From: Streptomyces sp. ISL-1
GTDB taxonomy: Bacteria > Actinomycetota > Actinomycetes > Streptomycetales > Streptomycetaceae
Length of the DNA: 53,509 bases
NCBI RefSeq assembly: GCF_018614585.1
Contig: NZ_JAGGOI010000050.1
Location: 1 to 53,509 of the forward strand
Direction of reading: 5' to 3'
In this document: piece by piece, positions 32,521-41,653 of the stretch
Layout: each line of letters opens with the position of its first letter
Position numbering within the stretch: position 1 is the first letter of the stretch
Made by a program: the position numbers and the translations under genes
Notes under the pieces: model-generated
What the model was told of the DNA's origin: nothing
The model's database searches: none
What the model saw: only the letters and a program-made list of their open reading frames with translations

Positions 32521-34338
32521 GTGACCACCGCTGAGCCGACACAGGCGAACGGCAGCAGCAGCCCCGACGCCGGGCCGCGAATACCCGTCCCGCTGCCCGG
32601 CGACGCGGACCCCGGCCTCCTCGACGATCTTCGCGACCGGCTCAGCCGCCACCCCGTACCCCTCGCGACGGCACTCGCCGCGCTGACCCACCTGATCTGG
32701 TTCTTCTTCCTCGCGAACAGCGGCGGCGACATCGCTGCCCAGGACGCCTGGGCCGAGTTCGTCGGCCGCCACCCCGACTCCGCGTACAACCTCGCCTGGT
32801 ACGGCGGGATGCATCCGGTCTCGTACAGCGTCGTCTCGCCGTATCTGATGTCCCTGCTCGGCGTCCGCTCCACGATGATGGTCGCCGGTACGGTCTCCGC
32901 CGCGCTGACCTCGCTGATCCTGGTCCGCGTCCGCGCTGTCCGCAATCCCGTCGCCTGCTCGCTGGCCGGGGTCTTCGCCTTCCTCTGCAACGCGCTCTCC
33001 GGCCGGGTGACCTTCGGTCTCGGAATGATGTTCGCGCTGGGCGCGGTGGCCGCGGTCTTCTGCTGGCCGCACCGCTGGAGAACGAATCGCTGGGCCAAGG
33101 CAGCGGTGGCAGCCCCGCTCGCCGGCCTCGCCACCGCCTCGAGCCCGGTCGCCGGGCTGTTCCTCGGCGTCGTCGCCGCCGCGCTGTTCCTGAACGGCCG
33201 CCGGCCCGGCGCGTACACCCTCGGGCTCGCCCCGGTCGTGGTCGTGGCGCTCTCCGCCTGGCTGTTCCCCTTCTCCGGTACGCAGCCGATGTCGTTCTGG
33301 TCGACCTCGTTGCCGTTCCTCTACGGGGTCTTCGTCCTCGTTCTCGTACCGAAGGACTGGCGCACGGTCCGCGCCGCCGCTGCGGTCTACACCCTCGGCA
33401 CGCTGCTGACGTGGGTGATCGATTCCCAGATCGGTTCGAACGTGTCCCGGCTCCCGATGCTCTTCGCGGGCGTCGTGCTGCTGGCGGCGCTTCCGTACAC
33501 CGTCCCGCGCTCCCGCAAGTGGTACGCGCTCGTCATCGCCTTCCTCGGGATGAACTTCTGGATAGGCTTCAAGGCCGTCGACGACATGGTGCGTACGGCC
33601 CCGGCCGCGTCGTGGAACCGTGAGCTCGCGCCGCTGGTCAACAGGCTCCAGCAGGTCCGCGCCGAGCGTGGCCGGGTCGAGGTGGTTCCCGCGAGCAGCC
33701 ACCGTGAGGCGTCGGCTCTCGCTCCGTACGTGAATCTGGCCCGCGGCTGGAGCCGTCAGGCGGACATGAAGCGCAACCCCCTTTTCTACGACGCCGACAA
33801 GCCGCTGACCTCGGCCGGCTACCGGGCCTGGCTGGACCGGTGGGCGGTCCGCTATGTGGTGCTGCCGAAGGGTGAGCCCGACTCCAGCGGGGCGAAGCAG
33901 GAGGCGGAGCTGGTACGTGACGGGCAGCCGTATCTCACGCGAATCTGGAGCGACGCGAACTGGCAGATGTTCGCGGTGAAGGACCCGATGCCGCTGGCCG
34001 CCCTGCCCGCCACGGTTGACCACGCCGGCGCGGGAGAGCTCACGATCCATGTGAAGACGGCGGGCCGGGTGCTGATCCGGGTCCCGTACTCGCCGTGGCT
34101 GAGCATCGTCGACGAGCAGGGCCAGAAGGTGAGGGAGCCTGAGGAGACGGAGGAGTCGAAGGCCGGCGAGGAGGAGCCGAAGACCTTCGACAATCGGAAC
34201 GGTTGTCTGCTGAAGGCGGAGGAGGACACGGAGGGCGACGAGTGGACCGAACTGCTCGCGCCCGCCCCGGGGGTCTACCGGCTGGCGGCGCCGTACCAAC
34301 TGCCGCGGGGGACACCTTGCCCCGATGAGCTCCGCTGA
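32521..34338 (+). CDS. Polytopic membrane protein (glycosyltransferase-like)
   Basis: The 605-residue product starts at GTG 32521. A cytoplasmic N-tail of about 45 residues precedes about 11 membrane segments, such as ALAALTHLIWFFFLANSGGD, TFGLGMMFALGAVAAVFCW, GLAPVVVVALSAWLFPF and MLFAGVVLLAALPYTV. A C-terminal extracytoplasmic domain of roughly 230 residues follows (RVEVVPASSHREASALAPYV, PLFYDADKPL, DRWAVRYVVLPKGEPDS). The layout fits GT-C-fold glycosyltransferases, with a periplasmic-side domain, and DIAAQDAWAEF near helix 1 could hold the catalytic acidic residues. Some relatives are annotated as transporters. The acceptor is unknown; cell-wall glycan is a guess from the neighbouring carboxypeptidase. 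Confidence 0.65.
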   Translation: MTTAEPTQANGSSSPDAGPRIPVPLPGDADPGLLDDLRDRLSRHPVPLATALAALTHLIWFFFLANSGGDIAAQDAWAEFVGRHPDSAYNLAWYGGMHPVSYSVVSPYLMSLLGVRSTMMVAGTVSAALTSLILVRVRAVRNPVACSLAGVFAFLCNALSGRVTFGLGMMFALGAVAAVFCWPHRWRTNRWAKAAVAAPLAGLATASSPVAGLFLGVVAAALFLNGRRPGAYTLGLAPVVVVALSAWLFPFSGTQPMSFWSTSLPFLYGVFVLVLVPKDWRTVRAAAAVYTLGTLLTWVIDSQIGSNVSRLPMLFAGVVLLAALPYTVPRSRKWYALVIAFLGMNFWIGFKAVDDMVRTAPAASWNRELAPLVNRLQQVRAERGRVEVVPASSHREASALAPYVNLARGWSRQADMKRNPLFYDADKPLTSAGYRAWLDRWAVRYVVLPKGEPDSSGAKQEAELVRDGQPYLTRIWSDANWQMFAVKDPMPLAALPATVDHAGAGELTIHVKTAGRVLIRVPYSPWLSIVDEQGQKVREPEETEESKAGEEEPKTFDNRNGCLLKAEEDTEGDEWTELLAPAPGVYRLAAPYQLPRGTPCPDELR

Positions 34339-34453
34339 CCACTTACAACCGCTCTCCCATTACCCGCGTTAACACCTATCTCCGCCTGTTGCGCTGATGC
34401 ATAGTGGACTCCCTTGGCATACCGCGTGGTTGGTCTACTGGTTCAGGTGTGAC

Positions 34454-35407
34454 ATGGCATGCGAACGATGCGGTGGCAACGGCAGGGGCGCGCTGCCAGG
34501 TCTTGGCTGTCCAGAGTGCGGTGGGGGCTGTGTGAGCGGTCGGGGTGGTCGGTCCGCGGGCGGGGCGTGGGTTGCACGGGAGACGCTGTCGGGGCGCATC
34601 TCCCTCCTCTCCCGTACCGGAAAGATCCTGCTGACCGGGGCGGTTGTGCTGACAATGCTCGCGCTGGCCGTCTCGGCGGCCACGCTGTACGAGGACGATC
34701 AGGCCCCGACCGAGGCGGCCGACGATTCCCCCTTCGTCCCCGGGGAGCTCGGCGGAGCCCCGCAGCGCATCGTCCCCACCGCGCTGCCCGGCGACTCGCC
34801 CTCCCCTTCTCCCTCCGCCTCCCGCAAGCCCCTGCCGACCCCGACCCGGATCGGCCCGCGCAAGCCGAAGCCTCCGCAGAATGCCCAGGGCCCGTCGTAC
34901 TCCGCCTGGGCGGGCCCGGGCTGCAGCGGCGGCGGGCAGTACCGCGAGCGGGGCCGCTACAGCGACGGCGACGACGGCTGGTACACGGTGGACGAGGGCG
35001 GCCACAAGGCTGACGGCTGCGACGGATCCTTCTCCGCGATCCCCATGTCGGGCAGCTCGACGAAGGACAGCGGGGGCACGGCGACCTGGTCCTGGTACGT
35101 GGGCAGCGGCTACACGAGCTGCTCGGTGTCCGTCGTCATCCCCGAAAGCCGCCGCGACAGAGATGTGGCGGGCAAGCCGTCGACGTACAACGTGCTGGCC
35201 GATCCCGACGACGAGGACAGTGCGATCAAGTCCTTCGAGATCGACCAGACATCACTGCGCGGCAGCGGCCTGATCGTCGAGAAGATCCCGGTCCGCGACC
35301 AGCAGCTGGCGGTGCAGCTGGTGGATCGAGGCATGGACTGGGGCAGCGACGAGCGCGACGGGGCGCACCACGCGGCGGCCCAGATGAGGGCGGATTGCCG
35401 CGCGTGA
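34454..35407 (+). CDS. Membrane-anchored hypothetical protein with N-terminal zinc knuckle
   Basis: The 317-residue product from ATG 34454 starts with CERCGGNGRGALPGLGCPEC then GGGC, a DnaJ-like pair of CxxCxGxG knuckles probably binding zinc in the cytoplasm. A single helix, ILLTGAVVLTMLALAVSAAT, follows near residue 60. Next is a Pro/Ser linker (SPSPSPSASRKPLPTPTR), then an extracellular domain with GPGCSGGGQYRERGRYSDGD, ATWSWYVGSGYTSCSVSVVI and four Cys that could form disulfides. The domain resembles Streptomyces secreted adhesin-like hypotheticals. The ribosome site AGGTG favours this start over the ATG at 34397. It has no enzymatic motif. Confidence 0.7.
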   Translation: MACERCGGNGRGALPGLGCPECGGGCVSGRGGRSAGGAWVARETLSGRISLLSRTGKILLTGAVVLTMLALAVSAATLYEDDQAPTEAADDSPFVPGELGGAPQRIVPTALPGDSPSPSPSASRKPLPTPTRIGPRKPKPPQNAQGPSYSAWAGPGCSGGGQYRERGRYSDGDDGWYTVDEGGHKADGCDGSFSAIPMSGSSTKDSGGTATWSWYVGSGYTSCSVSVVIPESRRDRDVAGKPSTYNVLADPDDEDSAIKSFEIDQTSLRGSGLIVEKIPVRDQQLAVQLVDRGMDWGSDERDGAHHAAAQMRADCRA

Positions 35408-35417
35408 GGGGTGAGTC

Positions 35418-35438
35418 GGCCCGGCTCAGCGCCGGGCC
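35418..35438 (+). terminator. Hairpin after the zinc-knuckle membrane protein gene
   Basis: GGCCCGGC (35418-35425) and GCCGGGCC (35431-35438) form an 8-bp GC stem with a TCAGC loop, 11 bp after the TGA. Flanking GAGTC...GACTC can extend it. It is a plausible intrinsic terminator. Confidence 0.6.
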
Positions 35439-35925
35439 GAGCTCCGACTCAGCGGCTGCCGGAGGGACAACACCCCAGTGATCAAAGCTCGGTTGACCCG
35501 CCGCGTCGGCGTCTGCGGCGGCTGATCCAGTCTTCCCGGTGAAACGCGAGCAAGCATGCCCGCGTCAATCGGAAAGGGCGTTCGGACTCCCTGATACCGG
35601 CCTGATGGCGGCCTGATCCGGTAGTCGAACGGACGCCGCCGGGCGGAATCGACGATGGCGCGCCCGGTCGGGCGGCTCGTCGACCAGTACTCCGAACGGC
35701 TGCGCGTGATCGGCCCTGGGGGTTCGATCTCGCGCCCGGCGGCGACCGGAAGCCCGGTCGTATCGCTGCTGGGAGTGGATACGGTCGGCAACGCGCTCTG
35801 TGATGCCTTGGGCGTGTGGAGTAGCGGGCGGAGCTAATGTGACGCCAACCGTCGTTGTGATCGTCGGGCCGCTCCGCGCTCTTCCCGGCCAAGGGGCGGG
35901 CTGCCATGGCCGAAAAGGTATGCCC
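35439..35925. other. Intergenic, no gene recognised
   Basis: About 490 bp with no convincing gene. The right end carries GAAAAGG, the ribosome site of the FGE-like gene. Open frames on the minus strand here are opposite-strand reading artefacts of the next gene. Confidence 0.45.
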
Positions 35926-37235
35926 ATGCGCTTCGTTTCCCGCCGCACCCACCGCACCCGCCTCACCAGGGCCGTCGTGGCGGCGTGCGGGGTATCGGCA
36001 CTGCTCGCTCCGTTCGCGACAGCCGACTCCAGTGCCGCTGCCGCCGGGCCGCGTCCGCCCGGGAGCACAACGTCCGGGGATGGCGCGGTCATCACAGTGA
36101 CGACCGCCAAGGTCGGCGCGCCGGGTAATCCTTCGGCCGGCGTCGTCCCGTTCACGGACGCCATCTACCCATCGTGCGCCGACGCCCCCACGACCTCGAG
36201 TGACTGCCTGATGGTCGGCGGCGTCAGTTATCCCTACGAGATCGGGCAGCTCGAGGTCACTGTCGAGCAGTGGGTGGCGTTCCTGAACACGGTCGATCCC
36301 GAGGGGCGTAATCGCCATCGTCTCTTCGTCGAGACCGAGAGCTCCTCAGGGTGGCCGAAGTACGGCCAGGTCAACTTCGCCGCCGATGCCGCAACGGCCG
36401 CCACTACTCGGTCGGTTATCCGCAGTGGGCGGACAAGCCGTACGGTTTCGCGAACTTCCTGGACGCGGCGCGCTTCGTCAACTCGCTCTACAACGGTCGA
36501 CTGATCTCCAAGCAGACCACCAGCAACGGCGGCTTCGGCCACGTCACCTACCGGGTCGAGCTGTCGGACCGGACCGAGCGCGGGATGTACGACCTCTCCC
36601 GGCCGGATGCGACCCGAACCCGTGCTTCCGGCTTCGTCGTGCCGAGCCAGGACGAGTGGATCAAGGCGGCCTACTACGACCCGAGCGGCGGCGGCACCTA
36701 CTCCTACTGGAAGTACCCGACCAACCCCGGAGTCTTCGGCGACGGCGACGACAGCGCCCCCAACACCACCGTCCTCAACCCCACCACCGGCGATGTCACC
36801 AACGCGGCGACCCAGCCACTGGCTTCGTACCACGCCACCGACCTGCCGGCACCGAGCTGGTGCCCGGCCCAGGTGCAGCCCGACGCCTGCTCCACCGTCA
36901 ACCCGATCGGGCTGAACCCCATCACGTACCCCGAGCTCTATGAGGGCAGCCTCGGCACGGTCGGCCAGGCGAGGACCACCTCGCCGTGGGGCACTCTCGA
37001 CCAGGGCGGAAACGCGGTCGAGTGGACCGACACGATCACGGCGGCCCCCTCCGGACGGGACTTCGGGCGGGTCTGGCGGCGATTGCACGGCGGGATCTCC
37101 AACGCGCCGGCCTTCCAGATGTGGCCCTCGGCGGTCGGACTGCAACCGCAGGACAACGTGTTCTACAACCACAGCTATCCGTGGTTGGGCATCCGGATCG
37201 GAGTGATCGGAGACCTGGCGCTCGGCAAGCCCTGA
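35926..37235 (+). pseudogene. Secreted formylglycine-generating-enzyme-like (SUMF1) protein, one-base frameshift
   Basis: The first frame gives a Sec signal peptide (basic start, VVAACGVSALLAPFATADSS) and GVSYPYEIGQLEVTVEQWVA, the start of an FGE-sulfatase domain. At 36391 the frame breaks. Adding one base there (GAC in place of GC) restores ADNGRHYSVGYPQWADKPYG and the rest: FANFLDAARFVNSLYNGR, PSQDEWIKAAYYDPSG, QGGNAVEWTDTI, and the end YPWLGIRIGVIG. The restored protein would have about 436 residues. Such proteins activate sulfatases or bind targets outside the cell; the copper-binding Cys pair of true FGE is not obvious here. The single indel could be a real mutation or a sequence error. 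Confidence 0.8.
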
Positions 37236-37308
37236 GCGAAGAAGGCGCGCCGGCGGTGCCGGAGCCCGGCCCGGGGCAGTCCAACGGCGGGTGAGGGTCC
37301 CGACGCCT

Positions 37309-38841
37309 TCACTGGGGGCGAGAGCAGGCGCGAGAAGCCTCCTCGCCCCTTGGGCAAGGGCTGGCCCGCGCGATGAGCAGGGCTACGTCGTCGTGGTCTC
37401 CCGGGTGGCGCAGGGTGTGGAGAAGCAGGTCGCAGGTTTCGTCCAGCGGGCGGTCGGGGTCGTCGAGGACGCGCAGGAGAGCGTCCAGGCGTTCGTCGAT
37501 CGGCTGGTCGCGGGTCTCGACCAGGCCGTCGGTGTAGAGGACGAGCTGGGCGCCCGGCTCGATGTCGAAGCAGGTCGTGTGGAAGCGAACGCCGCAGCCG
37601 CCCAGCGGCGCGCCGGTGGGCAGGTCGAGAAGCTCTCGCTTGCCGTCCGGATGGAGGAGGACGGGCGGCAGGTGCCCGGCAAGGGAGATGCGGCACTGCG
37701 CGGTGTAGGGGTCGTAGACGGCATAGACACAGGTCGCGATGGTTTCCAGACCGTCGGTGACGTGGTCGAGGTGGTGCATGACCTGGGCGGGGTCGAGATC
37801 GAGGTCAGCCAGCGTCCGGGTGGCGGTGCGGAGCTGGCCCATGGTGGCTGCGGCTCCTACCCCGCTTCCCATGACGTCACCGACGACGAGGGCGGTCTTG
37901 TCGCCGCTCAGGGGTATGACGTCGAACCAGTCGCCGCCGATCTCGACGGTGGCCTGGGCGGGACGGTAGCGAAAGGCGACATCCAGACCTGGCCGGCGCG
38001 GTGGCGGGTGGGGCAGCAGGCTGCGCTGGAGGGTGAGGGCGGTGCGGCGTTGTTCTTCGACGGCGCGGTGCCGCTCGGTGACATCCACGCTGGAGGTGGC
38101 CACTCCGAGCAATTCCCCGCTGGGGGCTTCGAGCCGGTAGAACGAGACCGACCAGGCGTGATCATTGTCCGGGTCGGCCGGGGTGCGGCCGACGGTGTAC
38201 TGGTCCAGGACCGGAACACCGGTGGCCAAAACCTTCTTCATTGCCCTCTCGAAGGACTCGTCCAAGAAGGGGAGCACGTCATGGACGTGCCGGCCAATGT
38301 GCTCGGCGGCAGGTACGCCGTTCATCCGCTCCTCCGCCGGGTTGACCGAGACGTACCGAAGGTCGGTATCCAGCACGCCCAGTCCGATCGGCGACTGGGA
38401 CACAAGTCGGGCGGACAATGCCAGGTCGCGCTCGAGTTGCCGCAGTGTCGCCTGGTCCGTGGCCAGGCCAAGGGCGTACAGGTGCTGCTCCTCGTCCTGC
38501 AGCCGCATGTTGCGGAACTCCACCATGCGCGTGCTGCCGTCCTTGTGCTGGACGGGGAAGACTCCCGCCCAGCTGCCGCCGCCCGCCATGACCTGGGCGA
38601 ACAGCGTCAGCACCTGGTCCCGGTGCTCCTCGCGGATCAGCAGGTGGACCGCGGACCGGCCCAGGGCCTCCTCGGCGCCGTAGCCGAACAGGTGCTCGGC
38701 CTCCGGGCTCCACAACCGGATCCGCCCCTCGGGGCCCAGGACGACGGCGGCGACACTCAGCACATCGAACAGGCCGCCGGGCGCGGAGGGAATGGCACCC
38801 GCCGTAGCGGGATCGCCCCGGAAGGGCTCGGTTACACCCAT
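37309..38841 (-). CDS. PAS-PAS-SpoIIE protein phosphatase
   Basis: The 510-residue product from ATG 38841 (AAGGAGAG upstream) has two PAS sensor domains: one near 20-140 with IRLWSPEAEHLFGYGAEEAL, the other near 145-265 with LVSQSPIGLGVLDTDLRYVS and VNPAEERMNGVP. A PP2C/SpoIIE domain follows: LPHPPPRRPGLDVAFRYRPA, EIGGDWFDVIPLSGDKTALV, VGDVMGSGVGAAATMGQLRT, and LVLYTDGLVETRDQ. The GGDWFD, GDVMG and TDGL Asp residues bind manganese. It probably dephosphorylates anti-anti-sigma factors in response to a PAS signal. The frame is open upstream but the ribosome site marks this start. No anti-sigma gene is adjacent. Confidence 0.9.
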   Translation of the reverse strand: MGVTEPFRGDPATAGAIPSAPGGLFDVLSVAAVVLGPEGRIRLWSPEAEHLFGYGAEEALGRSAVHLLIREEHRDQVLTLFAQVMAGGGSWAGVFPVQHKDGSTRMVEFRNMRLQDEEQHLYALGLATDQATLRQLERDLALSARLVSQSPIGLGVLDTDLRYVSVNPAEERMNGVPAAEHIGRHVHDVLPFLDESFERAMKKVLATGVPVLDQYTVGRTPADPDNDHAWSVSFYRLEAPSGELLGVATSSVDVTERHRAVEEQRRTALTLQRSLLPHPPPRRPGLDVAFRYRPAQATVEIGGDWFDVIPLSGDKTALVVGDVMGSGVGAAATMGQLRTATRTLADLDLDPAQVMHHLDHVTDGLETIATCVYAVYDPYTAQCRISLAGHLPPVLLHPDGKRELLDLPTGAPLGGCGVRFHTTCFDIEPGAQLVLYTDGLVETRDQPIDERLDALLRVLDDPDRPLDETCDLLLHTLRHPGDHDDVALLIARASPCPRGEEASRACSRPQ

Positions 38842-39087
38842 ATCCCAGGCTCTCCTTCCGGCCGCCGCTGGGGCGTGATGCCTGGCGCTGGCCAGGACCA
38901 TGCACCTGCCTCGAACAGTCCCAGCCCCATCGTCCTCCTCCACCGGCCGCTCACGCACCCACACCGGTCTGACCTGGACAGGTGTGTATTTCCCGGGGGC
39001 AAGAGAGCGGCTGGACCGGGCGGGCCGCCCCCGCATCCGAAACGGAGCCGCAGCCCGTCCACTCACGCAAACGGCCCCGGACGACAA

Positions 39088-39118
39088 GGATTCGAACCTG
39101 CGACACCCGCTTCAGGAG
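39088..39118 (-). other. tRNA-Arg(CCU) 3'-half-like remnant, candidate att site 1
   Basis: Read on the minus strand, CTCCTGAAGCGGGTGTCGCA and GGTTCGAATCC correspond to the anticodon loop through T-arm of the copies at 44.5 and 49.25 kb, with one mismatch (TGAAG for TAAAG). The acceptor end is altered, so no tRNA is made. It is best read as a worn attachment-site remnant. Confidence 0.5.
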
Positions 39119-39523
39119 GGCAACAGGACCGGTGGCCCATCGCTCCTACCTGCTTCGTTCGTCTTCAGGATGCAACTGGAGTGCCTGGGAGCGCAGGTTT
39201 TGCCTGTGGTTCACGGCCAGAACCATGGCTACGGGGATGGTGCGCCCCAGCGCCGAGGCGAGCCGGGAGCGGAGGGCTCCGAGGACCTGGCCCCGGCGCC
39301 CTGCCCTGTCAGTGGTGCTGGGTCTAACGCCGGCGGCATCCAGATCACGATCAAGGTTCGCCGATAGGGCGCGTCAGCTGAACCAGCTCGAACCGAAGCC
39401 CCGGGCCGTGGCCCGGGCTTCCTGCTGCGACCTTGCCGACGAAGCACGTCGACCGGGAGCAGAGGCCGTCTGTTGCCGCTGTGACTGAGCGCAGCCCTGC
39501 GGGGAGGTAGTCAATGCGGCCTG
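39119..39523. other. Intergenic, debris between two phosphatase genes
   Basis: About 400 bp without a convincing gene. A GC hairpin at 39394-39420 is listed separately. Frames on the plus strand (for example HGQNHGYGDGAPQRRGEP) do not resemble a known protein. Confidence 0.4.
39394..39420. terminator. GC-rich hairpin
   Basis: GAAGCCCCGGGCC (39394-39406) and GGCCCGGGCTTC (39409-39420) form a near-perfect stem with one bulged C. Hairpins of this make-up often follow tRNA genes in Streptomyces, which fits the nearby tRNA remnant. Confidence 0.55.
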
Positions 39524-40690
39524 TCAGGTGAGGAGGTGGCGGCTGCGCTGGTTGCCGGCTTCCTCGTCGACCCGGTCAACGAGGATCATCGCCACATCGT
39601 CGACCAAGTGACCCCCAGTGTGGCGGATCAGTGCCTGGTGCAGTTCGTCCAGGAACTCCGACGGGGTGGTGCTGGTGCGTATCCTCTCCATGGTCTCGGG
39701 CAGGGCAAAGAATTCGTTGTCGCGATTGCGGGCTTCGATCACGCCGTCGGTGTACAGCAGCAGACGGTCGCCGGGTACGAACGGATAGCTCTCGGGCTTG
39801 GCGGCAGGGCCGTTGAAGAGGTCTTCCAGGCCGAGAGGCGGCAGTGGCGAGGCGGGCATCAGGTCCTGAGCTCTGCCCTGGTGCAGCACCAGCGGTGGCG
39901 GATGGCCACGGTTGACCAGTTGCACCACCCGATCGTCCGGTACCTGGGCGATGAGCGCGGTGGTGAATCCTTCCGTCAGGACTTCCTGAGCGTACGCACC
40001 CGGTACGGCGACCGCCCGTCGCAGCGCGGCCGCGCAATGGTTCATGACCTCCACCAGGTCATCCTCGTAGTGCGCGGCCTCGCGAAACGCGCCCAGCGCC
40101 ACCGCGACCGCGCGCATGGCAGACAGCCCCTTGCCGCGGACGTCCCCCACGATCAGCCGGACGCCGTACCGCGTCTGAACGGCCTCGTACAGATCACCGC
40201 CGATCAGCGCCCCCGTCCCGGCTGCGAGGCACAGGCTGCCCGCCCGCACCGGGCCCAGCCGCGCGGGTACAGGCCGCAGTACGACCTCCTGTGCTGCAAC
40301 GGCGATCCGGCGAACCTGGTCGAGCTCGCTCTGCCTGCGCGTCTGCACGGCCCTGCTCATGATGAATCCGGCCACGGACACCATGGCCAGAGCGAAGAGG
40401 TTGGTATAGACCTGCAGGGTGCCCCAGGCCTGGTTGTAGGTGGCGGTGGTCACGCAGACCGCCAACGCGAGAGCCGCCGCCGAGGCGGTGCCCTTGGGGC
40501 CCATCGTCACCGCGGCCAGCGCAGGCATCGCTGTGAGAAGGGGGCCCGTATAGATGAAGTGTGCAGGCGAGAGCTCGATGACCAGCACGGCCAGCGCGAT
40601 CGCGAACGGCACACACTTGGCCAGCGTGAAGAGGACCCGACTGTGACCGCCCGCTCCTGGTCGAGGAGGTGAGCGGAAGAGCGACCGCAT
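39524..40690 (-). CDS. Membrane-anchored SpoIIE-type protein phosphatase
   Basis: The product from ATG 40690 has 388 residues; a GTG at 40726 would add 12. Four to five membrane segments fill the first 120 residues (CVPFAIALAVLVIELSP, AVTMGPKGTASAAALALAVC, LFALAMVSVAGFIMSRAV). The cytoplasmic SpoIIE domain follows: LRPVPARLGPVRAGSLCLAA, GALIGGDLYEAVQTRYGVRL, IVGDVRGKGLSAMRAVAVAL, and LLLYTDGVIEARNRD. Metal-binding Asp residues sit in GGDLYE, GDVRG and TDGV. It resembles Streptomyces integral-membrane PP2C phosphatases that act on sigma-regulator pathways. It lies 680 bp from a second SpoIIE phosphatase, with a tRNA remnant between, so the two may not have been neighbours originally. Confidence 0.9.
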   Translation of the reverse strand: MRSLFRSPPRPGAGGHSRVLFTLAKCVPFAIALAVLVIELSPAHFIYTGPLLTAMPALAAVTMGPKGTASAAALALAVCVTTATYNQAWGTLQVYTNLFALAMVSVAGFIMSRAVQTRRQSELDQVRRIAVAAQEVVLRPVPARLGPVRAGSLCLAAGTGALIGGDLYEAVQTRYGVRLIVGDVRGKGLSAMRAVAVALGAFREAAHYEDDLVEVMNHCAAALRRAVAVPGAYAQEVLTEGFTTALIAQVPDDRVVQLVNRGHPPPLVLHQGRAQDLMPASPLPPLGLEDLFNGPAAKPESYPFVPGDRLLLYTDGVIEARNRDNEFFALPETMERIRTSTTPSEFLDELHQALIRHTGGHLVDDVAMILVDRVDEEAGNQRSRHLLT

Positions 40691-40998
40691 GGGTACAGCG
40701 TGCCTCGCTGACGTTGAGTACTCCACTCAACGCTCAAGAAGAGCTCGGGCTCCTCGCCGCGGTACGCCGCGTCTCGGCGCCAGTTCACGACGGTGACGTG
40801 ATCGTGAGGGTGATCTCCCGGCGCGAACTCAGGGAATCGGCGCCCGGCGGGGATCCACCACCTTGCCGCGGCGAACTTCGCCGAACGAGGGCAGGGTCGG
40901 CGCACTTTGCGGAACCTTTACTCGGGAGCGCCCGTTGGTCCGGTGAGCGCGCGCGGGGGCTCGCGACCGATGACTCAGAGAATACCGAGGTGACGTCA
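40691..40998. other. Divergent intergenic region
   Basis: This 308-bp gap separates the leftward phosphatase and rightward terB-like gene and should contain both promoters. No small gene is evident. Confidence 0.45.
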
Positions 40999-41547
40999 AT
41001 GGCAGTGTGGGACCGAATCAAGGACCAGGCCAAGACTCTGCAGCAGTCCCAGGGCGGGCGCGGCGCGAACGGCGGACGGAGCGGCGGCGCGCGGGCCGGC
41101 GGTGGTTCACGCGCCCAGCTGGTCAGCGCACTGAAGACGCAGCTCGGCTCCCTCAAGACCGAGCTGAAGAGCGGTGCGTACCGGGACGCGAGCATGGCGA
41201 TGTGCGCACTGGTCGCGGCCGCGGACGGGCACGTGGACCCGGCCGAGCGGCAGCACGTGGAGTCGATGATCCTCAGCAATGACGTGCTGCAGAACTTCCC
41301 GCCGGAGCAGTTGCGCCAGCGCTTCAACAAGCATGTGGACCAGCTGACCCACAACTTCCAGCTGGGCAAGACCGAGGCGATGCAGGAGATCGCCAAGACC
41401 GCCAAGAAGCCGACCGAGGCGAGGGCGGTGATCCAGACCGGCATCGTCATCGCGGGTGCCGACGGCGACTTCTCCCAGGCCGAGCAGACGATCATCCGGG
41501 AGGCCTGCGCGGCGCTGGGACTGTCTCCCGCGGAGTTCCAGCTCTGA
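40999..41547 (+). CDS. TerB-family tellurite resistance-like protein
   Basis: The 182-residue product starts MAVWDRIKDQAKTLQQSQGG. A Gly-rich linker to about residue 35 is followed by the TerB helical domain: MAMCALVAAADGHVDPAERQ, MILSNDVLQNFPPEQL, and a second half with RAVIQTGIVIAGADGDFSQA and EQTIIREACAALGL. The AAADGHVDPAE and AGADGDFSQAE repeats hold the acidic metal-binding residues typical of TerB. It is cytoplasmic. In Streptomyces, ter genes serve tellurite and general stress responses, but no terD or terC partner is in this window, so it is an orphan. The start follows GAGGTG. Confidence 0.9.
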   Translation: MAVWDRIKDQAKTLQQSQGGRGANGGRSGGARAGGGSRAQLVSALKTQLGSLKTELKSGAYRDASMAMCALVAAADGHVDPAERQHVESMILSNDVLQNFPPEQLRQRFNKHVDQLTHNFQLGKTEAMQEIAKTAKKPTEARAVIQTGIVIAGADGDFSQAEQTIIREACAALGLSPAEFQL

Positions 41548-41653
41548 TCTGCGCCTGCGATCCGGTTCCCGCGGTGCTGACGCGGCACCACGCCACGGGA
41601 ACCGGACGGTCGGCGCCCCGCCCGGTGGCGAGAAAGGGCGCTCAGGAGGGCCG

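Noticed and set aside
38842..39087. An 82-residue N-terminal extension of the PAS-SpoIIE phosphatase.
   Set aside because: AAGGAGAG precedes the ATG at 38841, and the upstream residues look like translated non-coding sequence that abuts the tRNA remnant.
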